A stretch of DNA of 64,000 nt from Leptothrix discophora (GTDB lineage: Bacteria; Pseudomonadota; Gammaproteobacteria; Burkholderiales; Burkholderiaceae_C). Position numbers and translations under genes: made by a program. Location: NCBI RefSeq assembly GCF_030705305.1, contig NZ_JAUZEE010000004.1, positions 248,001 through 312,000 on the forward strand, in the 5' to 3' direction. Shown here one piece after another: positions 1-9,951 of the stretch (its first letter is position 1; the number at the start of each line of letters is the position of its first letter). Under the pieces are notes generated by a model, which saw only the letters and a list, made by a program, of their open reading frames with translations, searched no databases and had not been told where the DNA came from.

Positions 1-483
1 GATCTCGACGCCGCCGCCGGCCCGACCGGTGTGCAGGCGCCAGGCCCGCGCCGGACGGCCGGCCAGGCCACCGCGCTCCGGTCGGCAGGTGCCGGGATAG
101 GGCCGTTCGCCATGTCGTTCATGGACCCAGCCGGCCTGCGCGGCAGCCGCCTCGATGTCCTTGCGAGTGCAGGCGCAGGGATAGGCCAGGCCGGCGGCCA
201 CCAGCTGTTCCAGCGCGCCTGCATAGGCCGCACCGCGGCGGGACTGCCACCACGGTGGCTCGTCGCCGACCAGGCCGCAGCGGTCGAGCTGTCGCAGGAT
301 GTCCTCGGCGGCGGCCTCGCTGCAGCGCGGTCGGTCGACGTCCTCGATGCGGACACGCCAGCTGCCGCCGCGGCTGCGGGCGTCCAGCCATGAGGCCAGC
401 GCGGCCACCAGCGATCCGGCATGCAGCGGACCGGTCGGCGACGGCGCGAAGCGGCCGTGCACCGGCCGGTCCGGGCGGTTCAC
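1..483 (-). CDS. gluQ: Glutamyl-Q tRNA(Asp) synthetase, partial (C-terminus off left edge)
   Basis: Paralogue of glutamyl-tRNA synthetase that lacks the anticodon-binding domain and attaches glutamate to queuosine 34 of tRNA-Asp. The N-terminus carries the class I HIGH-like motif in the context [14 protein letters not shown]. It is followed by RIEDVDRPR and by a zinc site made of CAC near residue 100 and YPGTCR near residue 125. The frame stays open to base 1, so the KMSKS region lies outside the window. The GTG start overlaps the TGA stop of the LysR gene (GTGA), which indicates translational coupling. A second GTG seven codons further in, just before the HGRFAP stretch, is an alternative start. 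Confidence 0.93.
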   Translation of the reverse strand, partial: MNRPDRPVHGRFAPSPTGPLHAGSLVAALASWLDARSRGGSWRVRIEDVDRPRCSEAAAEDILRQLDRCGLVGDEPPWWQSRRGAAYAGALEQLVAAGLAYPCACTRKDIEAAAAQAGWVHERHGERPYPGTCRPERGGLAGRPARAWRLHTGRAGGGVEI

Positions 484-1610
484 AGGACCAGGCCGGCGTG
501 CTGTTCGAGCAGCGCCTTGCGCGTCGTCGGTCGTTCGAGCTGGGCCAGCCACCAGGTCAGGCCACGGCCCTGCGCCGCGCTGCGTCGCCAGGCGTAGTGG
601 AGCTGGATCTCGCGGGCGCTGTCCTCGGTCTCCAGCACGACCAGACGACCGGCCTCGGCATGGCGGCGCACCAGGTTCTCCGGCAGGCGACCGCAACCCA
701 GGCCCCGCAGCTGGGCTTCGACCTTGGCGGCCAGCGATGGCACGGTCAGCACGTCCTGGCCGGCCTGCACGCCGACGGTGACCGGCTCGAAGCGCTGCGC
801 GGTGTCGGCGATGGCGACGATGCGATGGCGCGCGATGGTCTCCCAGCTCACCGGCTGCTGCTCGCGCGCGAGCGGGTGATGCGGCGCGACGGCCAGCACC
901 ATGTGCAGCTCGCCCAGCGGTGCGGTCTGGATGTCGTCCAGCGCCGACGCTTTCGGCGCGACGCCGATGGCGAGGTCGGCCTGGCCGGTCACCAGCGCCT
1001 CCCAGGTGCCGGCGAGCACCTCGCTGCGCAGCTTCAGGCGGGTCGGCGGACAGGTCGACAGCGGCAGGTGGACCGCGCCGGCATGGGCCGGTGCGCGCTC
1101 GGGCAGCGCATCCCGGATCGGCTCGATGGTCTGGGCGTAGAAGGCGTCGATGAGGTCGAACAGCGCGGCCGGCGCGATGATGTTGTCGACCGCGATGGCC
1201 AGCTCGGCCTCCCAGCCGGTGGCCACGCGCTGGACCCGGTTGGCGACGGCGTCGATCTGCTGCAGCAGGCGGCGGCCCTCGCGCAGCAACTCGTGGCCGG
1301 CGGGTGTCAGCTGGGCCTGGCGCGAGCGGCGGTCGAACAGCAGCGCGTCGAGCGCCTCCTCGAGCTGGCGCACGCTGTAGGTCAGCGCCGACGGCACCTT
1401 GCCCAGTTCGCGCGCGGCCGCGGCAAAGCTGCCGGTGCGGGCGATGGTGTCCATCATCTCGAGGGCTTCGGGGGTGAGGGCGAGTCGGCGTTGGGGCGCG
1501 GTCACTGCGGCTGCGATCGGGGTCGTGGCAGGTGGAACGGGTGACGACCGATGGGTCGTCGGAGCGGGCGAGCCGGGGCTCACTTCAAGCCGCTTGAATG
1601 ATGCCATCAC
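480..1610 (-). CDS. LysR family transcriptional regulator beside pirin
   Basis: LysR-type activator or repressor. The winged helix-turn-helix lies at about residues 44-105 ([27 protein letters not shown] pattern, split here as [13 protein letters not shown] and [14 protein letters not shown]), followed by a substrate-binding domain to the C-terminus. The protein is 376 residues from the ATG at 1610, longer than the usual 300. The first 35 residues are Ser/Pro/Thr-rich and look uncoded or disordered. A GTG at 1505, just before the conserved N-terminus, would move the perfect palindrome at 1584-1598 out of the coding region and is a reasonable alternative start. A roughly 20-residue Ala/Pro-rich insertion follows residue 175. 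The arrangement next to a divergent pirin gene recalls yhaJ-yhaK of Escherichia coli, so it probably controls the pirin gene and itself. Confidence 0.85.
   Translation of the reverse strand: MMASFKRLEVSPGSPAPTTHRSSPVPPATTPIAAAVTAPQRRLALTPEALEMMDTIARTGSFAAAARELGKVPSALTYSVRQLEEALDALLFDRRSRQAQLTPAGHELLREGRRLLQQIDAVANRVQRVATGWEAELAIAVDNIIAPAALFDLIDAFYAQTIEPIRDALPERAPAHAGAVHLPLSTCPPTRLKLRSEVLAGTWEALVTGQADLAIGVAPKASALDDIQTAPLGELHMVLAVAPHHPLAREQQPVSWETIARHRIVAIADTAQRFEPVTVGVQAGQDVLTVPSLAAKVEAQLRGLGCGRLPENLVRRHAEAGRLVVLETEDSAREIQLHYAWRRSAAQGRGLTWWLAQLERPTTRKALLEQHAGLVL
1584..1598. promoter_or_regulatory. Candidate LysR-type operator between lysR and pirin
   Basis: The 15-base sequence TTCAAGCCGCTTGAA is a perfect inverted repeat of seven bases around one central base and contains the T-N11-A pattern typical of LysR binding sites. 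It lies 74 bases upstream of the pirin start. Whether it is coding depends on which lysR start is used. Binding by this particular LysR protein is an inference. Confidence 0.45.
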
Positions 1611-1671
1611 GCCGGCTCAGACCTGGACGGGGCGCAACTGGCCATGATCGAGCCATCCAACGGAGAGTCCC

Positions 1672-2388
<717 letters not shown>

Positions 2389-2433
2389 GGTCACGCCGGC
2401 CAGGCCGGGAGCGGCGCTTGCTAAAGTGACCAC

Positions 2434-3156
2434 ATGCGCGGCCTCACCGATCTCCTGACCTTCCTGCCGCTGGCCGACTGGCTGGCCTTGATCTGGTTCT
2501 TCTGTTGCTGGATCGGCTACGTGCTGTTCGCCCGGCGTCGCGCCGGCATCGACGGCTCACTGCTGGCGGCCTCGAACGCCTTCCGGCATCGCTGGATGTA
2601 CCAGACCGCCGTGCGCGAGAACCGCGTCTTCGACGGCGTGGTGTTGCAGAACCTTTCCAGCTCGCCCGCCTTCTTCGCCTCGACGACGATCTTCATCATC
2701 GGTGGCCTGATCGCGGCGATGGGAACCTCCGACAAGGCCAGTGACCTGGTGCGCGACCTGCCCTTCGCGGCACGCACGACCGCGCTGGTGTTCGAGCTCA
2801 AGCTGCTGCTGCTGACCGGCATCTTCGTCAGCGCCTTCTTTCGCTTCACCTGGGCGATGCGCCAGTACGGCTTCGTGGCGCTGGTGATCGCCTCGGCGGC
2901 CGAGCGCGAGACCTACCAGGCTGACGACGAGATGCGCCGCAGCTTCGCCCACCACGCCGGACGCATCGTCGCGCTGGCGGCCGACACCTTCAACAACGGC
3001 CTGCGCGCGATCTACATGAGCTTCGCGGCGGTCCTGTGGTTCATCTCACCAGCGGCGTTCGCGCTGGGCAGCGCGGGCGTGATCTGGGTGCTCTACCAGC
3101 GCGAGTTCCACTCCGACATCCGCGCGCTGCTCAAGGAAGCCGCAGCGTCGCGCTGA
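2434..3156 (+). CDS. DUF599 family membrane protein
   Basis: Integral membrane protein of 240 residues. Hydrophobic segments lie near residues 13-32, 80-97, 120-140 and 195-220, with a conserved loop VRENRVFDGVVLQNLSSSPAFFAS that is characteristic of DUF599 (read here as VRENRVFDGVV then LQNLSSSPAFFAS). No enzymatic motif is visible and the family function is unknown. It lies 45 bases after the pirin gene and ends convergently with the CobD-like gene 13 bases away. The Shine-Dalgarno sequence is weak. Confidence 0.8.
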   Translation: MRGLTDLLTFLPLADWLALIWFFCCWIGYVLFARRRAGIDGSLLAASNAFRHRWMYQTAVRENRVFDGVVLQNLSSSPAFFASTTIFIIGGLIAAMGTSDKASDLVRDLPFAARTTALVFELKLLLLTGIFVSAFFRFTWAMRQYGFVALVIASAAERETYQADDEMRRSFAHHAGRIVALAADTFNNGLRAIYMSFAAVLWFISPAAFALGSAGVIWVLYQREFHSDIRALLKEAAASR

Positions 3157-3169
3157 GGCGGTCAGGGCC

Positions 3170-4162
3170 TCAGCCGAGCAGGTTGGCGAGCGACATCAGC
3201 GCCAGCAGCAGCATCCACAGCACGACCGAGCGCCAGACCAGGCCGACGACCGAACGCAGGTGCGAGAACTGCGGCGTCGCGCCGGGCGTGCTGCCCTCCG
3301 CCGCCACGTCCTCGGCACCGGCTTCCAGCGTGCGCGCGGTCTCGGCAGCCTGGGTGCCGGCACCGGGCGCGTGGGCGCCGCCCAGCGACAGGCCGACCGC
3401 ACCGGCGGCGGCCGCCAGCAGCACGCCGTCGTTGGACTGCTTCCACAGTCCGGCGTGGCGACGCCAGCAGTCGACCGCATCCTCGAAGTTGCCGACGATG
3501 GCAAAACCTGCCGCCGTCAGCCGCGTCGGCACGTGGTCGATGACGGAAAAGGCCTGCTGCGAACGCAGCGCCAGCCGCTCGTTGGTCGGCGCACCCAGCA
3601 CGCGGCTCTTGTAGGCCCAGTACCGGGCGCAGAAAGCCGACATGCGGTAGACGACCGCACCCATCGGGCCCAGGCCCAGGGCCGAACCCAGCACGAACCA
3701 GAAGAACACGCCGAAGACATGGCGGTGGGCCGCCACCAGCGCATGCTCGATAACGTGGCGCAGCAGCTCGGTGCGCGGCAGCTCGCTGGCATCGAGGTGG
3801 CGCCAGGCCTGAAGCAGCTCGCGGGCGCGGTCTTCCTGGCCGGCCTCGAGCGCGTCGCGGATGTCGGTGAAGTAGTGGCTGAACTGGCGAAAGCCGAGCG
3901 TCACATAGAGCACCAGCAGGTCCCAGGCGAGTGTCAGGAGCAGGCTGAACTCGGACAGCCCCCAGTGCACCGCAAAGACCAGCAGCGCCGGCGCGAACAC
4001 CGTCACGGCCCAGACGACCCAGGCGTGGTGCTCGCGTCCAGCATCGAAGTTGCGCCCGGTCCAGCGGGACCAGGCCACCAGCCCTTCATGGACCGGATTG
4101 CCCTGCGGCAACGGTCGCAGTTGTTCGATCACGAGGGCGAGCAGGACCGCGAGGAAACTCAT
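3170..4162 (-). CDS. CobD/CbiB-like membrane protein
   Basis: A 330-residue membrane protein with the cobalamin-synthesis CobD/CbiB fold signature: an N-terminal VIEQLRPLP, a central HVIEHALVAAHRHVFGVFFWF segment (HVIEHALVAAHRHV then FGVFFWF), and a region around residue 200 resembling the family loop ending in IDHVPTRLTA. Burkholderiales commonly carry such a paralogue away from cobalamin genes, next to a Nudix CoA hydrolase as here. No cobalamin gene lies nearby, so a role in cobinamide synthesis is not supported by context. The C-terminal 70 residues include an Ala/Gly-rich linker and a last hydrophobic helix. Confidence 0.82.
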   Translation of the reverse strand: MSFLAVLLALVIEQLRPLPQGNPVHEGLVAWSRWTGRNFDAGREHHAWVVWAVTVFAPALLVFAVHWGLSEFSLLLTLAWDLLVLYVTLGFRQFSHYFTDIRDALEAGQEDRARELLQAWRHLDASELPRTELLRHVIEHALVAAHRHVFGVFFWFVLGSALGLGPMGAVVYRMSAFCARYWAYKSRVLGAPTNERLALRSQQAFSVIDHVPTRLTAAGFAIVGNFEDAVDCWRRHAGLWKQSNDGVLLAAAAGAVGLSLGGAHAPGAGTQAAETARTLEAGAEDVAAEGSTPGATPQFSHLRSVVGLVWRSVVLWMLLLALMSLANLLG

Positions 4163-4229
4163 CCGGCCATGATACCGGCGGCCTCTGGTGGCTCAAGCCG
4201 CGACCCCGCGGCGAGCGACGGGGCGGCGG

Positions 4230-4946
4230 TCAGGCCGACAGCAGGTGGTAGAAGTTGCGCAGCATCGCGGCGGTCGCACCCCAGATGAAGTACTCGCGTG
4301 GCGGAGCCTGAGGGTCGAGCGGGTCCGTTCGCAGCCAGGGCATCGACAGGAACTGGCGCGAGATGCCGTCCGCTTCATGGCGATGGCGGCGGTGATGGGC
4401 CGGCGTCATCAGGAAGGCCAGGGGCACCTCGAAGGCCTCGGCCACTTCCTGCGGATCGATGCGCAGTTCGAATGGCGGATGCACGAGCGCCACCACCGGC
4501 GTCACGATGAAGGACGTCACGGTGCGGTAGACCGGCATGCGGCCGATCAGTTCGACATGCTCGGCGCGCAGGCCGACCTCTTCCTCGGCCTCGCGCAGCG
4601 CGGTGATGGCCGCGTCGTGTTCACCGGGTTCGGTGCGCCCGCCCGGGAAGCTGATCTGGCCCGCGTGGTCCTTGAGGTGATCGGTGCGACGGGTCAGCAG
4701 CACGTGCAGCCCGTCGGGACGGTCAACCAGCGGCACCAGCACGGCAGCATGGGACGGTTCGCGCGTCGTGCCGAGCCGGGCGGCATCGCCCGCGTAGGCA
4801 GGCGTCCAGGCCGGCGGAGAGGCCAGACGCTGGCGCAGGGCGGGGATCGTCAGGCGGTCGGCAGGCACGGGCGGCAGGTGCGCATCGGTGCCGATGATGG
4901 GAATGCCGCGCGGATCGCGGATCAGTCCAGAAGGCGGAGAAGACAT
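4230..4946 (-). CDS. Nudix hydrolase, CoA pyrophosphatase type
   Basis: Nudix hydrolase of 238 residues that probably cleaves CoA or its derivatives to phosphopantetheine and 3',5'-ADP. The Nudix box starts at about residue 100 as GGRTEPGEHDAA and ends REAEEEVGL, with the REXXEEXGX metal-binding core intact. The stretch LLTRRTDHLKDHAGQISFPG just before it is typical of the NudL/CoAse branch. The C-terminal motif EYFIWGATAAMLRNF also fits that branch. It lies downstream of rplS on the same strand but beyond a terminator, so it has its own promoter. Confidence 0.9.
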   Translation of the reverse strand: MSSPPSGLIRDPRGIPIIGTDAHLPPVPADRLTIPALRQRLASPPAWTPAYAGDAARLGTTREPSHAAVLVPLVDRPDGLHVLLTRRTDHLKDHAGQISFPGGRTEPGEHDAAITALREAEEEVGLRAEHVELIGRMPVYRTVTSFIVTPVVALVHPPFELRIDPQEVAEAFEVPLAFLMTPAHHRRHRHEADGISRQFLSMPWLRTDPLDPQAPPREYFIWGATAAMLRNFYHLLSA

Positions 4947-4969
4947 GCCGACAGCTTAGGCCCAGAACG

Positions 4970-4990
4970 ACAAAACCGCCCGAAGGCGGT
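4970..4990 (-). terminator. Rho-independent terminator of the rpsP-rimM-trmD-rplS operon
   Basis: Read on the minus strand: ACCGCC, loop TTCG, GGCGGT, followed by TTTG. It lies 85 bases after rplS and just before the Nudix gene. A second perfect inverted repeat, GACGTGCGG/CCGCACGTC, lies at 5009-5027 between rplS and this hairpin. Confidence 0.8.
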
Positions 4991-5075
4991 CTTGCTGGGA
5001 GCGGAGGCGACGTGCGGTCCGCACGTCCACTTTCCACGCCGATCGGCACGCCCGGTCGCGTGGACCGGGGCTGGC

Positions 5076-5429
5076 TCAGGCCAGCTTTTCCTTGATGCGC
5101 GCCGACTTGCCGCTGCGCTGGCGCAGGTAGTACAGCTTGGCACGGCGGACGTCGCCGCGGCGCTTGACCTCGATCGTGGAGATCAGCGGGCTGTAGAGCT
5201 GGAAGGTCCGCTCGACACCTTCGCCGCTCGACACCTTGCGGACGATGAAGTTGCTGTTCAGGCCGCGGTTGCGGCGAGCGATCACGACGCCTTCGTAGGC
5301 CTGCACGCGCTTGCGGTTGCCTTCGACGACGTTGACGCTGACGATCACCGTGTCGCCGGGGGCGAAGTCGGGGATGCTCTTGTTCAGGCGAGCAATCTCT
5401 TCTTGCTCGAGTTGGCGGATCAGGTCCAT
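5076..5429 (-). CDS. rplS: 50S ribosomal protein L19
   Basis: Ribosomal protein at the 30S-50S interface, 117 residues, last gene of the rpsP-rimM-trmD-rplS operon. The family pattern is clear: [20 protein letters not shown], then the [21 protein letters not shown] block ([21 protein letters not shown]) and a basic C-terminus [15 protein letters not shown]. The ATG at 5429 matches the usual L19 N-terminus [12 protein letters not shown]; an upstream in-frame extension to 5501 has no similarity and is rejected. It is separated from trmD by 133 bases. Confidence 0.97.
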   Translation of the reverse strand: MDLIRQLEQEEIARLNKSIPDFAPGDTVIVSVNVVEGNRKRVQAYEGVVIARRNRGLNSNFIVRKVSSGEGVERTFQLYSPLISTIEVKRRGDVRRAKLYYLRQRSGKSARIKEKLA

Positions 5430-5562
5430 GGGTTCACTCCAGACGATCATGCCGACACATGGGGCCGCAGCTTGCCGGCACCGACAGCCGGTACCCGCCA
5501 ACCTTCGAGCGGCACGTCCCGGGATCGGGGCGGAAAGCTCGGCAGAGGATCAAAGCCAAAAA

Positions 5563-6312
5563 TTATAACGCGTTCTCGCGCAGCCAGCGCTCGTCGGTCG
5601 CGCTCAGTTGACCAGCGGCGCGCGCGGCCGCGATCAGATCGGGGCGACGGCGGGCCGTCACGAGCAGCTGCTGCTCGCGGCGCCAGCGGGCGATGCGACC
5701 GTGGTGGCCCGACATCAGCACCTCGGGCACGGCGTCGGCTGGCTCGTCGCCGAGCTTCTCCGGGCGGCTGTAGTGCGGGCAGTCAAGCAGGCCGTCGGAG
5801 AAGCTGTCCTGCTGGTGCGAGGCCGCGTCGTTGAGGACGCCCGGCTGCAGCCGCGTGACGGCATCCAGCAGCGCCAGCGCCGGCAGTTCGCCGCCGGACA
5901 GCACGAAGTCACCGAGGCTGATCTCCTCGTCAACATGGCGCGAGATGAAGCGGTGGTCGATGCCCTCGTAGCGACCACACAGCAGCACCGCGCCGGGCCC
6001 GGCGGCGAGCTGGCGCACGCGCGACTGGGTCATCGGCGCGCCCGCCGGGCTGAAGTGGATGACGGGCAAGCGCTCGGGCTGGTCGGCCTGGACGGCGGCG
6101 AGCGCACGCTCGAGCGGCTCGACCAGCATCACCATGCCCGGCCCACCGCCGTAGGGACGGTCATCGACGCGGCGGTAGTTGTCGTCGGCGAAGTCGCGCA
6201 GCTGCCACAGCCGCACGTCGACCTGGCGGCTATCGTAGGCACGGCGGGTCACGCCGTTGCGCAGGAAAGGCTCGAAGAGTTCGGGGAACAGCGTCAGGAC
6301 GTCGAAGCGCAT
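5563..6312 (-). CDS. trmD: tRNA (guanine-N1)-methyltransferase
   Basis: Methylates G37 of tRNAs with S-adenosylmethionine and so prevents frameshifting. It is 249 residues, the normal length. Visible family blocks are [16 protein letters not shown] at the N-terminus, [11 protein letters not shown] near residue 57, [13 protein letters not shown] near residue 110 (part of the trefoil-knot cofactor site) and [15 protein letters not shown] near residue 130. The start at 6312 gives the canonical N-terminus. It lies 34 bases after rimM in the same operon. The TAA stop is embedded in a TATAAT string. Confidence 0.97.
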   Translation of the reverse strand: MRFDVLTLFPELFEPFLRNGVTRRAYDSRQVDVRLWQLRDFADDNYRRVDDRPYGGGPGMVMLVEPLERALAAVQADQPERLPVIHFSPAGAPMTQSRVRQLAAGPGAVLLCGRYEGIDHRFISRHVDEEISLGDFVLSGGELPALALLDAVTRLQPGVLNDAASHQQDSFSDGLLDCPHYSRPEKLGDEPADAVPEVLMSGHHGRIARWRREQQLLVTARRRPDLIAAARAAGQLSATDERWLRENAL

Positions 6313-6346
6313 GGCGATGGGCGCAGCGCCCGGGAGGCGTCGTGCC

Positions 6347-6958
6347 TCAGTAGTCCAGGCCCCAGTCGACCAGGATGCGCCGGTTGGCGATCTCCACGGC
6401 GTCGACATAGGCGGCCACAAAGGGAATCAGGCGCTCGCCGTCGGTGGGCTCACCCTGGTCATCGACCGACGGGTAGCGCAGACGCAGCACGCTGTGCGGA
6501 CCGGTGTCGAGCAGGTCGGCGACCGTGCCCAGCGATTCGCCCTGACGGTTGAAGACGTCGAGGCCGATCAGGTCGATCCAGTAGTACTCGCCCTCGCGGG
6601 CGGTCGGGAAGCTTGATCGCGAGACGAAGATCCGGGCACCCTTGAGGGCTTCGGCCGCATGGCGGTCGGGCACTTCCTGGGCACTGGCGACGACGCCTTC
6701 GCCGTGTTCGCGGGCCTGCGTGATCTTCAGCAGGCGGGGCAGCGGCGGGCCGTCGCGGCGGGCCGGCTTGCCTTCGGGCGGCTCGAGGAACCAGCGGCGG
6801 GAGGAAAACACCGCCTCGGGATCCACCGCATAGGTCTGGACGCGGAAGGCGCCCTTGATGCCCCAGGCATCGATCACCCGGGCGACCTCGACGAGGTCGT
6901 CCGGGCGGGTGGTGTCGTCGTCCTGCGTCAAGGGTTCAGCGCGTGCGGCGTTGGACAA
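6347..6958 (-). CDS. rimM: Ribosome maturation factor RimM
   Basis: 16S rRNA processing factor that binds S19 during 30S assembly. It is 203 residues. The N-terminal RimM domain starts at [18 protein letters not shown] and the C-terminal PRC barrel contains [14 protein letters not shown] and ends ILVDWGLDY. The reading frame has no ATG: TTG at 6958 is the longest start and TTG at 6931 is possible, so the first ten residues are uncertain. It sits between rpsP (29 bases upstream) and trmD. Confidence 0.95.
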   Translation of the reverse strand: MSNAARAEPLTQDDDTTRPDDLVEVARVIDAWGIKGAFRVQTYAVDPEAVFSSRRWFLEPPEGKPARRDGPPLPRLLKITQAREHGEGVVASAQEVPDRHAAEALKGARIFVSRSSFPTAREGEYYWIDLIGLDVFNRQGESLGTVADLLDTGPHSVLRLRYPSVDDQGEPTDGERLIPFVAAYVDAVEIANRRILVDWGLDY

Positions 6959-6987
6959 GGCGGGGCGACGACAACCGGGTCCAGCGA

Positions 6988-7251
6988 TCAGGCGGCAGCC
7001 GGAACGGCCTTGGCCTTGGCTTCCTTGACCAGGCGGGCGACCGTCGGCGACAGCTGGGCGCCGTGGGCAACCCAGTGGTCGACGCGGTCCAGCGCGATGC
7101 GCAGCGATTCGGTGCCTTCCGGCGCGACCGGGTTGTAGAAGCCCACGCGCTCCAGGAAGCGGCCGTCACGGCGGTTGGCGCTGTTGGCGGCGACCAGGTT
7201 GTAGAACGGGCGACGCTTGGAGCCGCCGCGAGAGAGTCGAATCACGACCAT
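6988..7251 (-). CDS. rpsP: 30S ribosomal protein S16
   Basis: First gene of the operon. It encodes 87 residues with the standard S16 N-terminus [20 protein letters not shown], followed by [13 protein letters not shown] and a variable Ala/Lys-rich C-terminus. The ATG at 7251 is fixed by homology. The frame runs open upstream to 7476 but that portion has no S16 character. Confidence 0.97.
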   Translation of the reverse strand: MVVIRLSRGGSKRRPFYNLVAANSANRRDGRFLERVGFYNPVAPEGTESLRIALDRVDHWVAHGAQLSPTVARLVKEAKAKAVPAAA

Positions 7252-7616
7252 GATGTATTCCAGACTGTCAGTGACCGGCTGCAGGCTTCGGAGCGACAAG
7301 GGCTGCACAGGCAGCCTGCAGGGTCTACATGGAGTGATCCGCCCGACCGGGAGACACGCGGGCCAGCAGATCATCGATCGGGCTCGGCGGGCGGTTACCC
7401 GTCGCGCGTCACCCGTGCGTTCGTGCGTCTCGTTTCCGGCCCCGTCAGATACGTGCTGCGTGGGCCATGTCTGCACGACACGAACCGATCAGCCGTCACC
7501 GGAAAACCCAAGATTATAAACTGCTGCGCTTCGCGGTGGGACACCGACTTGCTTGCACCATGCAAGACGCCGCCCCGCCCTTCCCTGAACACGGCGCCTG
7601 ACGCCAAGGCCTGCCC
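7252..7616. promoter_or_regulatory. Divergent intergenic region with rpsP operon -10 candidate
   Basis: These 365 bases separate the rpsP operon from the TM2-like gene. On the minus strand a consensus TATAAT occurs at 7513-7518, about 260 bases before rpsP, in an AT-rich pocket. I could not find a good -35 hexamer 17 bases upstream, so it is a candidate only. The long leader between this site and rpsP shows no gene. Nothing else is recognisable here. Confidence 0.35.
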
Positions 7617-8081
7617 ATGACACCGACCAAATCGAAGACCCTCGCCACCTGGATCAGCCTCGTTGGCGGCCCGATCGGCCTGCATCGCTTCTACCTGCAC
7701 GGCCTGAGCGATCCCTGGGGCTGGGTGCATGCCTTGCTGACCTTCCTGGGCGCGCTCGGGGCGCAGCGCGTGCTGGAACTGGGCCAGGACGATCAATTCG
7801 CCTGGGTGCTGATGCCGCTGGGCGGCCTGTCCATCGCCGCCGCGATGGGCACGGCGATCTTTCACGGACTGCGCGGTGACGAAGCCTGGAACGCGACCCA
7901 CAACGCCGACGCGCCGGCCTGCGGTCCGACCGGCTGGCCGGCGGTGCTGGGCGTCGTCGCGGCGCTGCTGATCGGCGCGACCGCGATGCTGTCGGTGATC
8001 AGCTTCAGCCTGCAGCGCTACTTCGAGTTGCAGCGCGACGAGGCAACCGCCGCCGCGCAGGTCGACGGCAACCAGAAATGA
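7617..8081 (+). CDS. TM2-like small membrane protein
   Basis: A 154-residue membrane protein. The N-terminus has the TM2/NINE pattern GGPIGLHRFYLHG near residue 18, a helix around residues 35-48, then hydrophobic segments near 62-80 and 108-130. TM2 proteins are small membrane proteins of unknown role. It stands alone between the divergent rpsP operon and the convergent pit gene, and a strong terminator follows directly. Confidence 0.75.
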   Translation: MTPTKSKTLATWISLVGGPIGLHRFYLHGLSDPWGWVHALLTFLGALGAQRVLELGQDDQFAWVLMPLGGLSIAAAMGTAIFHGLRGDEAWNATHNADAPACGPTGWPAVLGVVAALLIGATAMLSVISFSLQRYFELQRDEATAAAQVDGNQK

Positions 8082-8083
8082 AC

Positions 8084-8109
8084 AAGGCCGGCACACCGGT
8101 GCCGGCCTT
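8084..8109. terminator. Bidirectional terminator between TM2-like gene and pit
   Basis: Eleven-base stem AAGGCCGGCAC/GTGCCGGCCTT with a four-base loop. It has A bases on one side and T bases on the other, so it can serve both convergent genes. It begins three bases after the stop codon of the TM2-like gene. Confidence 0.85.
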
Positions 8110-8139
8110 TGCCGTTGACACGCGGCGCGCGCGCCGGGT

Positions 8140-9150
8140 TCAGAAGAACTTGAAACTGACCAGGTAGGCGGCCGACGCCACCGCGGCGGATGCGGGGATC
8201 GTGAAGATCCAGGCCCAGACGATGTTGCCCGCCACGCCCCAGCGCACCGCCGAGGCTCGCTGGGTCGAACCGACGCCGACGATCGCGCCGGTGATCGTGT
8301 GGGTGGTCGACACCGGGATCCCCATCGCGGTGGCGATGAACAGCGTCATCGCGCCGCCGGTTTCCGCGCAGAAGCCACCGACCGGCTTGAGCTTGGTGAT
8401 CTTCTGGCCCATGGTCTTGACGATGCGCCAGCCGCCGAACATCGTGCCCGCGCCGATCGCCAGGTAGCACGACCAGATCACCCACGAGGGCGGCATCTTG
8501 TCGCTGGCCGAGGCATAGCCGGTCGCCAGCAGCAGCATCCAGATGATGCCGATGGTCTTCTGCGCGTCGTTGCCGCCGTGGCCCAGGCTGTACAGGCCGG
8601 CCGAAACCAGCTGCAGGCGGCGGAACCACTTGTCGATGCGCTTGGGCGACATGCGCCGGAACAGCCACGACACCGCCACCATCAGCAGCGATCCGAGCAG
8701 GAAGCCGAGCGTGGGCGACACGAAGATGAACAGCACCGTCTTCCAGATGCCCGCACCGATCAGCGCGGTCGCGCCGGCCTTGGCAACCACCGCACCGACG
8801 ATGCCGCCGATCAGCGCATGCGACGAGCTCGACGGGATGCCGTACCACCAGGTCACGATGTTCCAGGCGATCGCCCCGACCAGCGCGCCGAACACGACGT
8901 GCTGGTCGACGATGCCCGGCTCGACGATGCCCTTGCCGACGGTCGCGGCGACCTTGAGCTGGAACACCATGATGGCGACGACGTTGAAGAACGCCGCGAA
9001 CAGCACCGCCTGCTGGGGCTTCAGCACCCCCGTGGACACGACGGTCGCGATGGAGTTCGCGGCGTCGTGGAAGCCGTTCATGAAGTCGAAGGCGATGGCC
9101 AGCAGCACCAGCATCGCGACAACCCAGAAACCGGTCTGGACGGCATCCAT
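8140..9150 (-). CDS. pit: Low-affinity inorganic phosphate transporter (Pit family)
   Basis: Inner-membrane phosphate permease of 336 residues, about ten hydrophobic helices. Both PiT signature repeats are present: FDFMNGFHDAANSIATVVST near residue 20 and SLGHGGNDAQKTIGII near residue 190. The stretches GIPSSSSHALIGG and GIPVSTTHTITGA are the paired family loops. The ATG at 9150 gives the usual short N-terminus. It is 14 bases downstream of the PhoU-like gene, the common DUF47-pit pair, so the two are co-transcribed. Confidence 0.95.
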   Translation of the reverse strand: MDAVQTGFWVVAMLVLLAIAFDFMNGFHDAANSIATVVSTGVLKPQQAVLFAAFFNVVAIMVFQLKVAATVGKGIVEPGIVDQHVVFGALVGAIAWNIVTWWYGIPSSSSHALIGGIVGAVVAKAGATALIGAGIWKTVLFIFVSPTLGFLLGSLLMVAVSWLFRRMSPKRIDKWFRRLQLVSAGLYSLGHGGNDAQKTIGIIWMLLLATGYASASDKMPPSWVIWSCYLAIGAGTMFGGWRIVKTMGQKITKLKPVGGFCAETGGAMTLFIATAMGIPVSTTHTITGAIVGVGSTQRASAVRWGVAGNIVWAWIFTIPASAAVASAAYLVSFKFF

Positions 9151-9164
9151 GGCAGGCCCGCCGA

Positions 9165-9812
9165 TCAGGAGTTCTCGAGGACGATGCCCTCGATCAGGTT
9201 GGCGACGTCCTCGCACTTGTCGGAGATCGATTCGAGCTGCTCGTAGATCGCCTTGAGCTTGATCAGCTCGCGGATGTCCTGCTCCTCGCGGAACAGCTTG
9301 GACATGGCCGAGCGCATGACACGGTCGGCGTCCGATTCGAGCCGGTCGATCTCCTCGCAGGTCTTGATCGTGGCCTCGGCCACGCCGTTCTTGGACAGCT
9401 GCGGAAGCAGGCTGACCGCATGCGCCACACGCTCGCAGCACTTGGCGGAGATGTCACCCAGGCGGATCACCTCGTCGGTGATGCGGCGCACGTCATAGAG
9501 CGACAGCGTCTCGGTGGTGTCCTGCAGCAGGTCGAGGATGTCGTCCATCGCGTTGATCAGCGAGTGGATCTGCTCGCGGTCGATCGGCGTGATGAAGGTC
9601 TTGTGCAGCAGGCGGTTGACCTCGGCCGTGATCTTGTCGGCGGCATGCTCGGCACCGTCGACCTCGGAGGCGTATTTCTCGCGCAGGATCGGGTCGCCGT
9701 AGTCGTTGAGCATGGCCTGGAAGGACCGCGCGCCCGAGACGATGGCCCGACCGTGCTCGTTGAACATCTCGAAGAAGTTGCCCTCTCGGGGCAGCAGTTT
9801 GCCGAACAGCAT
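9165..9812 (-). CDS. DUF47 / PhoU-like regulatory protein of the Pit transporter
   Basis: A 215-residue, all-helical PhoU-like protein. Family landmarks are the N-terminus MLFGKLLPREGNFFEMF, the acidic heptad-like block EHAADKITAEVNRLLHKTFITP (EHAADKITAEV, NRLLHKTFITP) and PIDREQIHSLINAMDDILD, which carries the metal-binding acidic residues. Such proteins are thought to gate or regulate the neighbouring Pit transporter. The ATG at 9812 fits the family start; an extension to 9881 is not conserved. A Pho-box-like site lies about 140 bases upstream. Confidence 0.92.
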   Translation of the reverse strand: MLFGKLLPREGNFFEMFNEHGRAIVSGARSFQAMLNDYGDPILREKYASEVDGAEHAADKITAEVNRLLHKTFITPIDREQIHSLINAMDDILDLLQDTTETLSLYDVRRITDEVIRLGDISAKCCERVAHAVSLLPQLSKNGVAEATIKTCEEIDRLESDADRVMRSAMSKLFREEQDIRELIKLKAIYEQLESISDKCEDVANLIEGIVLENS

Positions 9813-9951
9813 GGACGCTCCGTGGTTCCGGCCCGCGCCGCCCCGTTCCGACGGAGCGCCGGTGGAAACGTTCACGAACAAGTCAATTTTGTGACGGCCG
9901 GGAGTGTATCCGGGCGCTGTTCCAGCACCGGAACCGGCGAGACACGGTGTT

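Noticed and set aside
5563-5570. TATAAT string before rplS as an internal promoter
   Set aside because: It is formed by the trmD stop codon region and no -35 hexamer is present at a usual distance.
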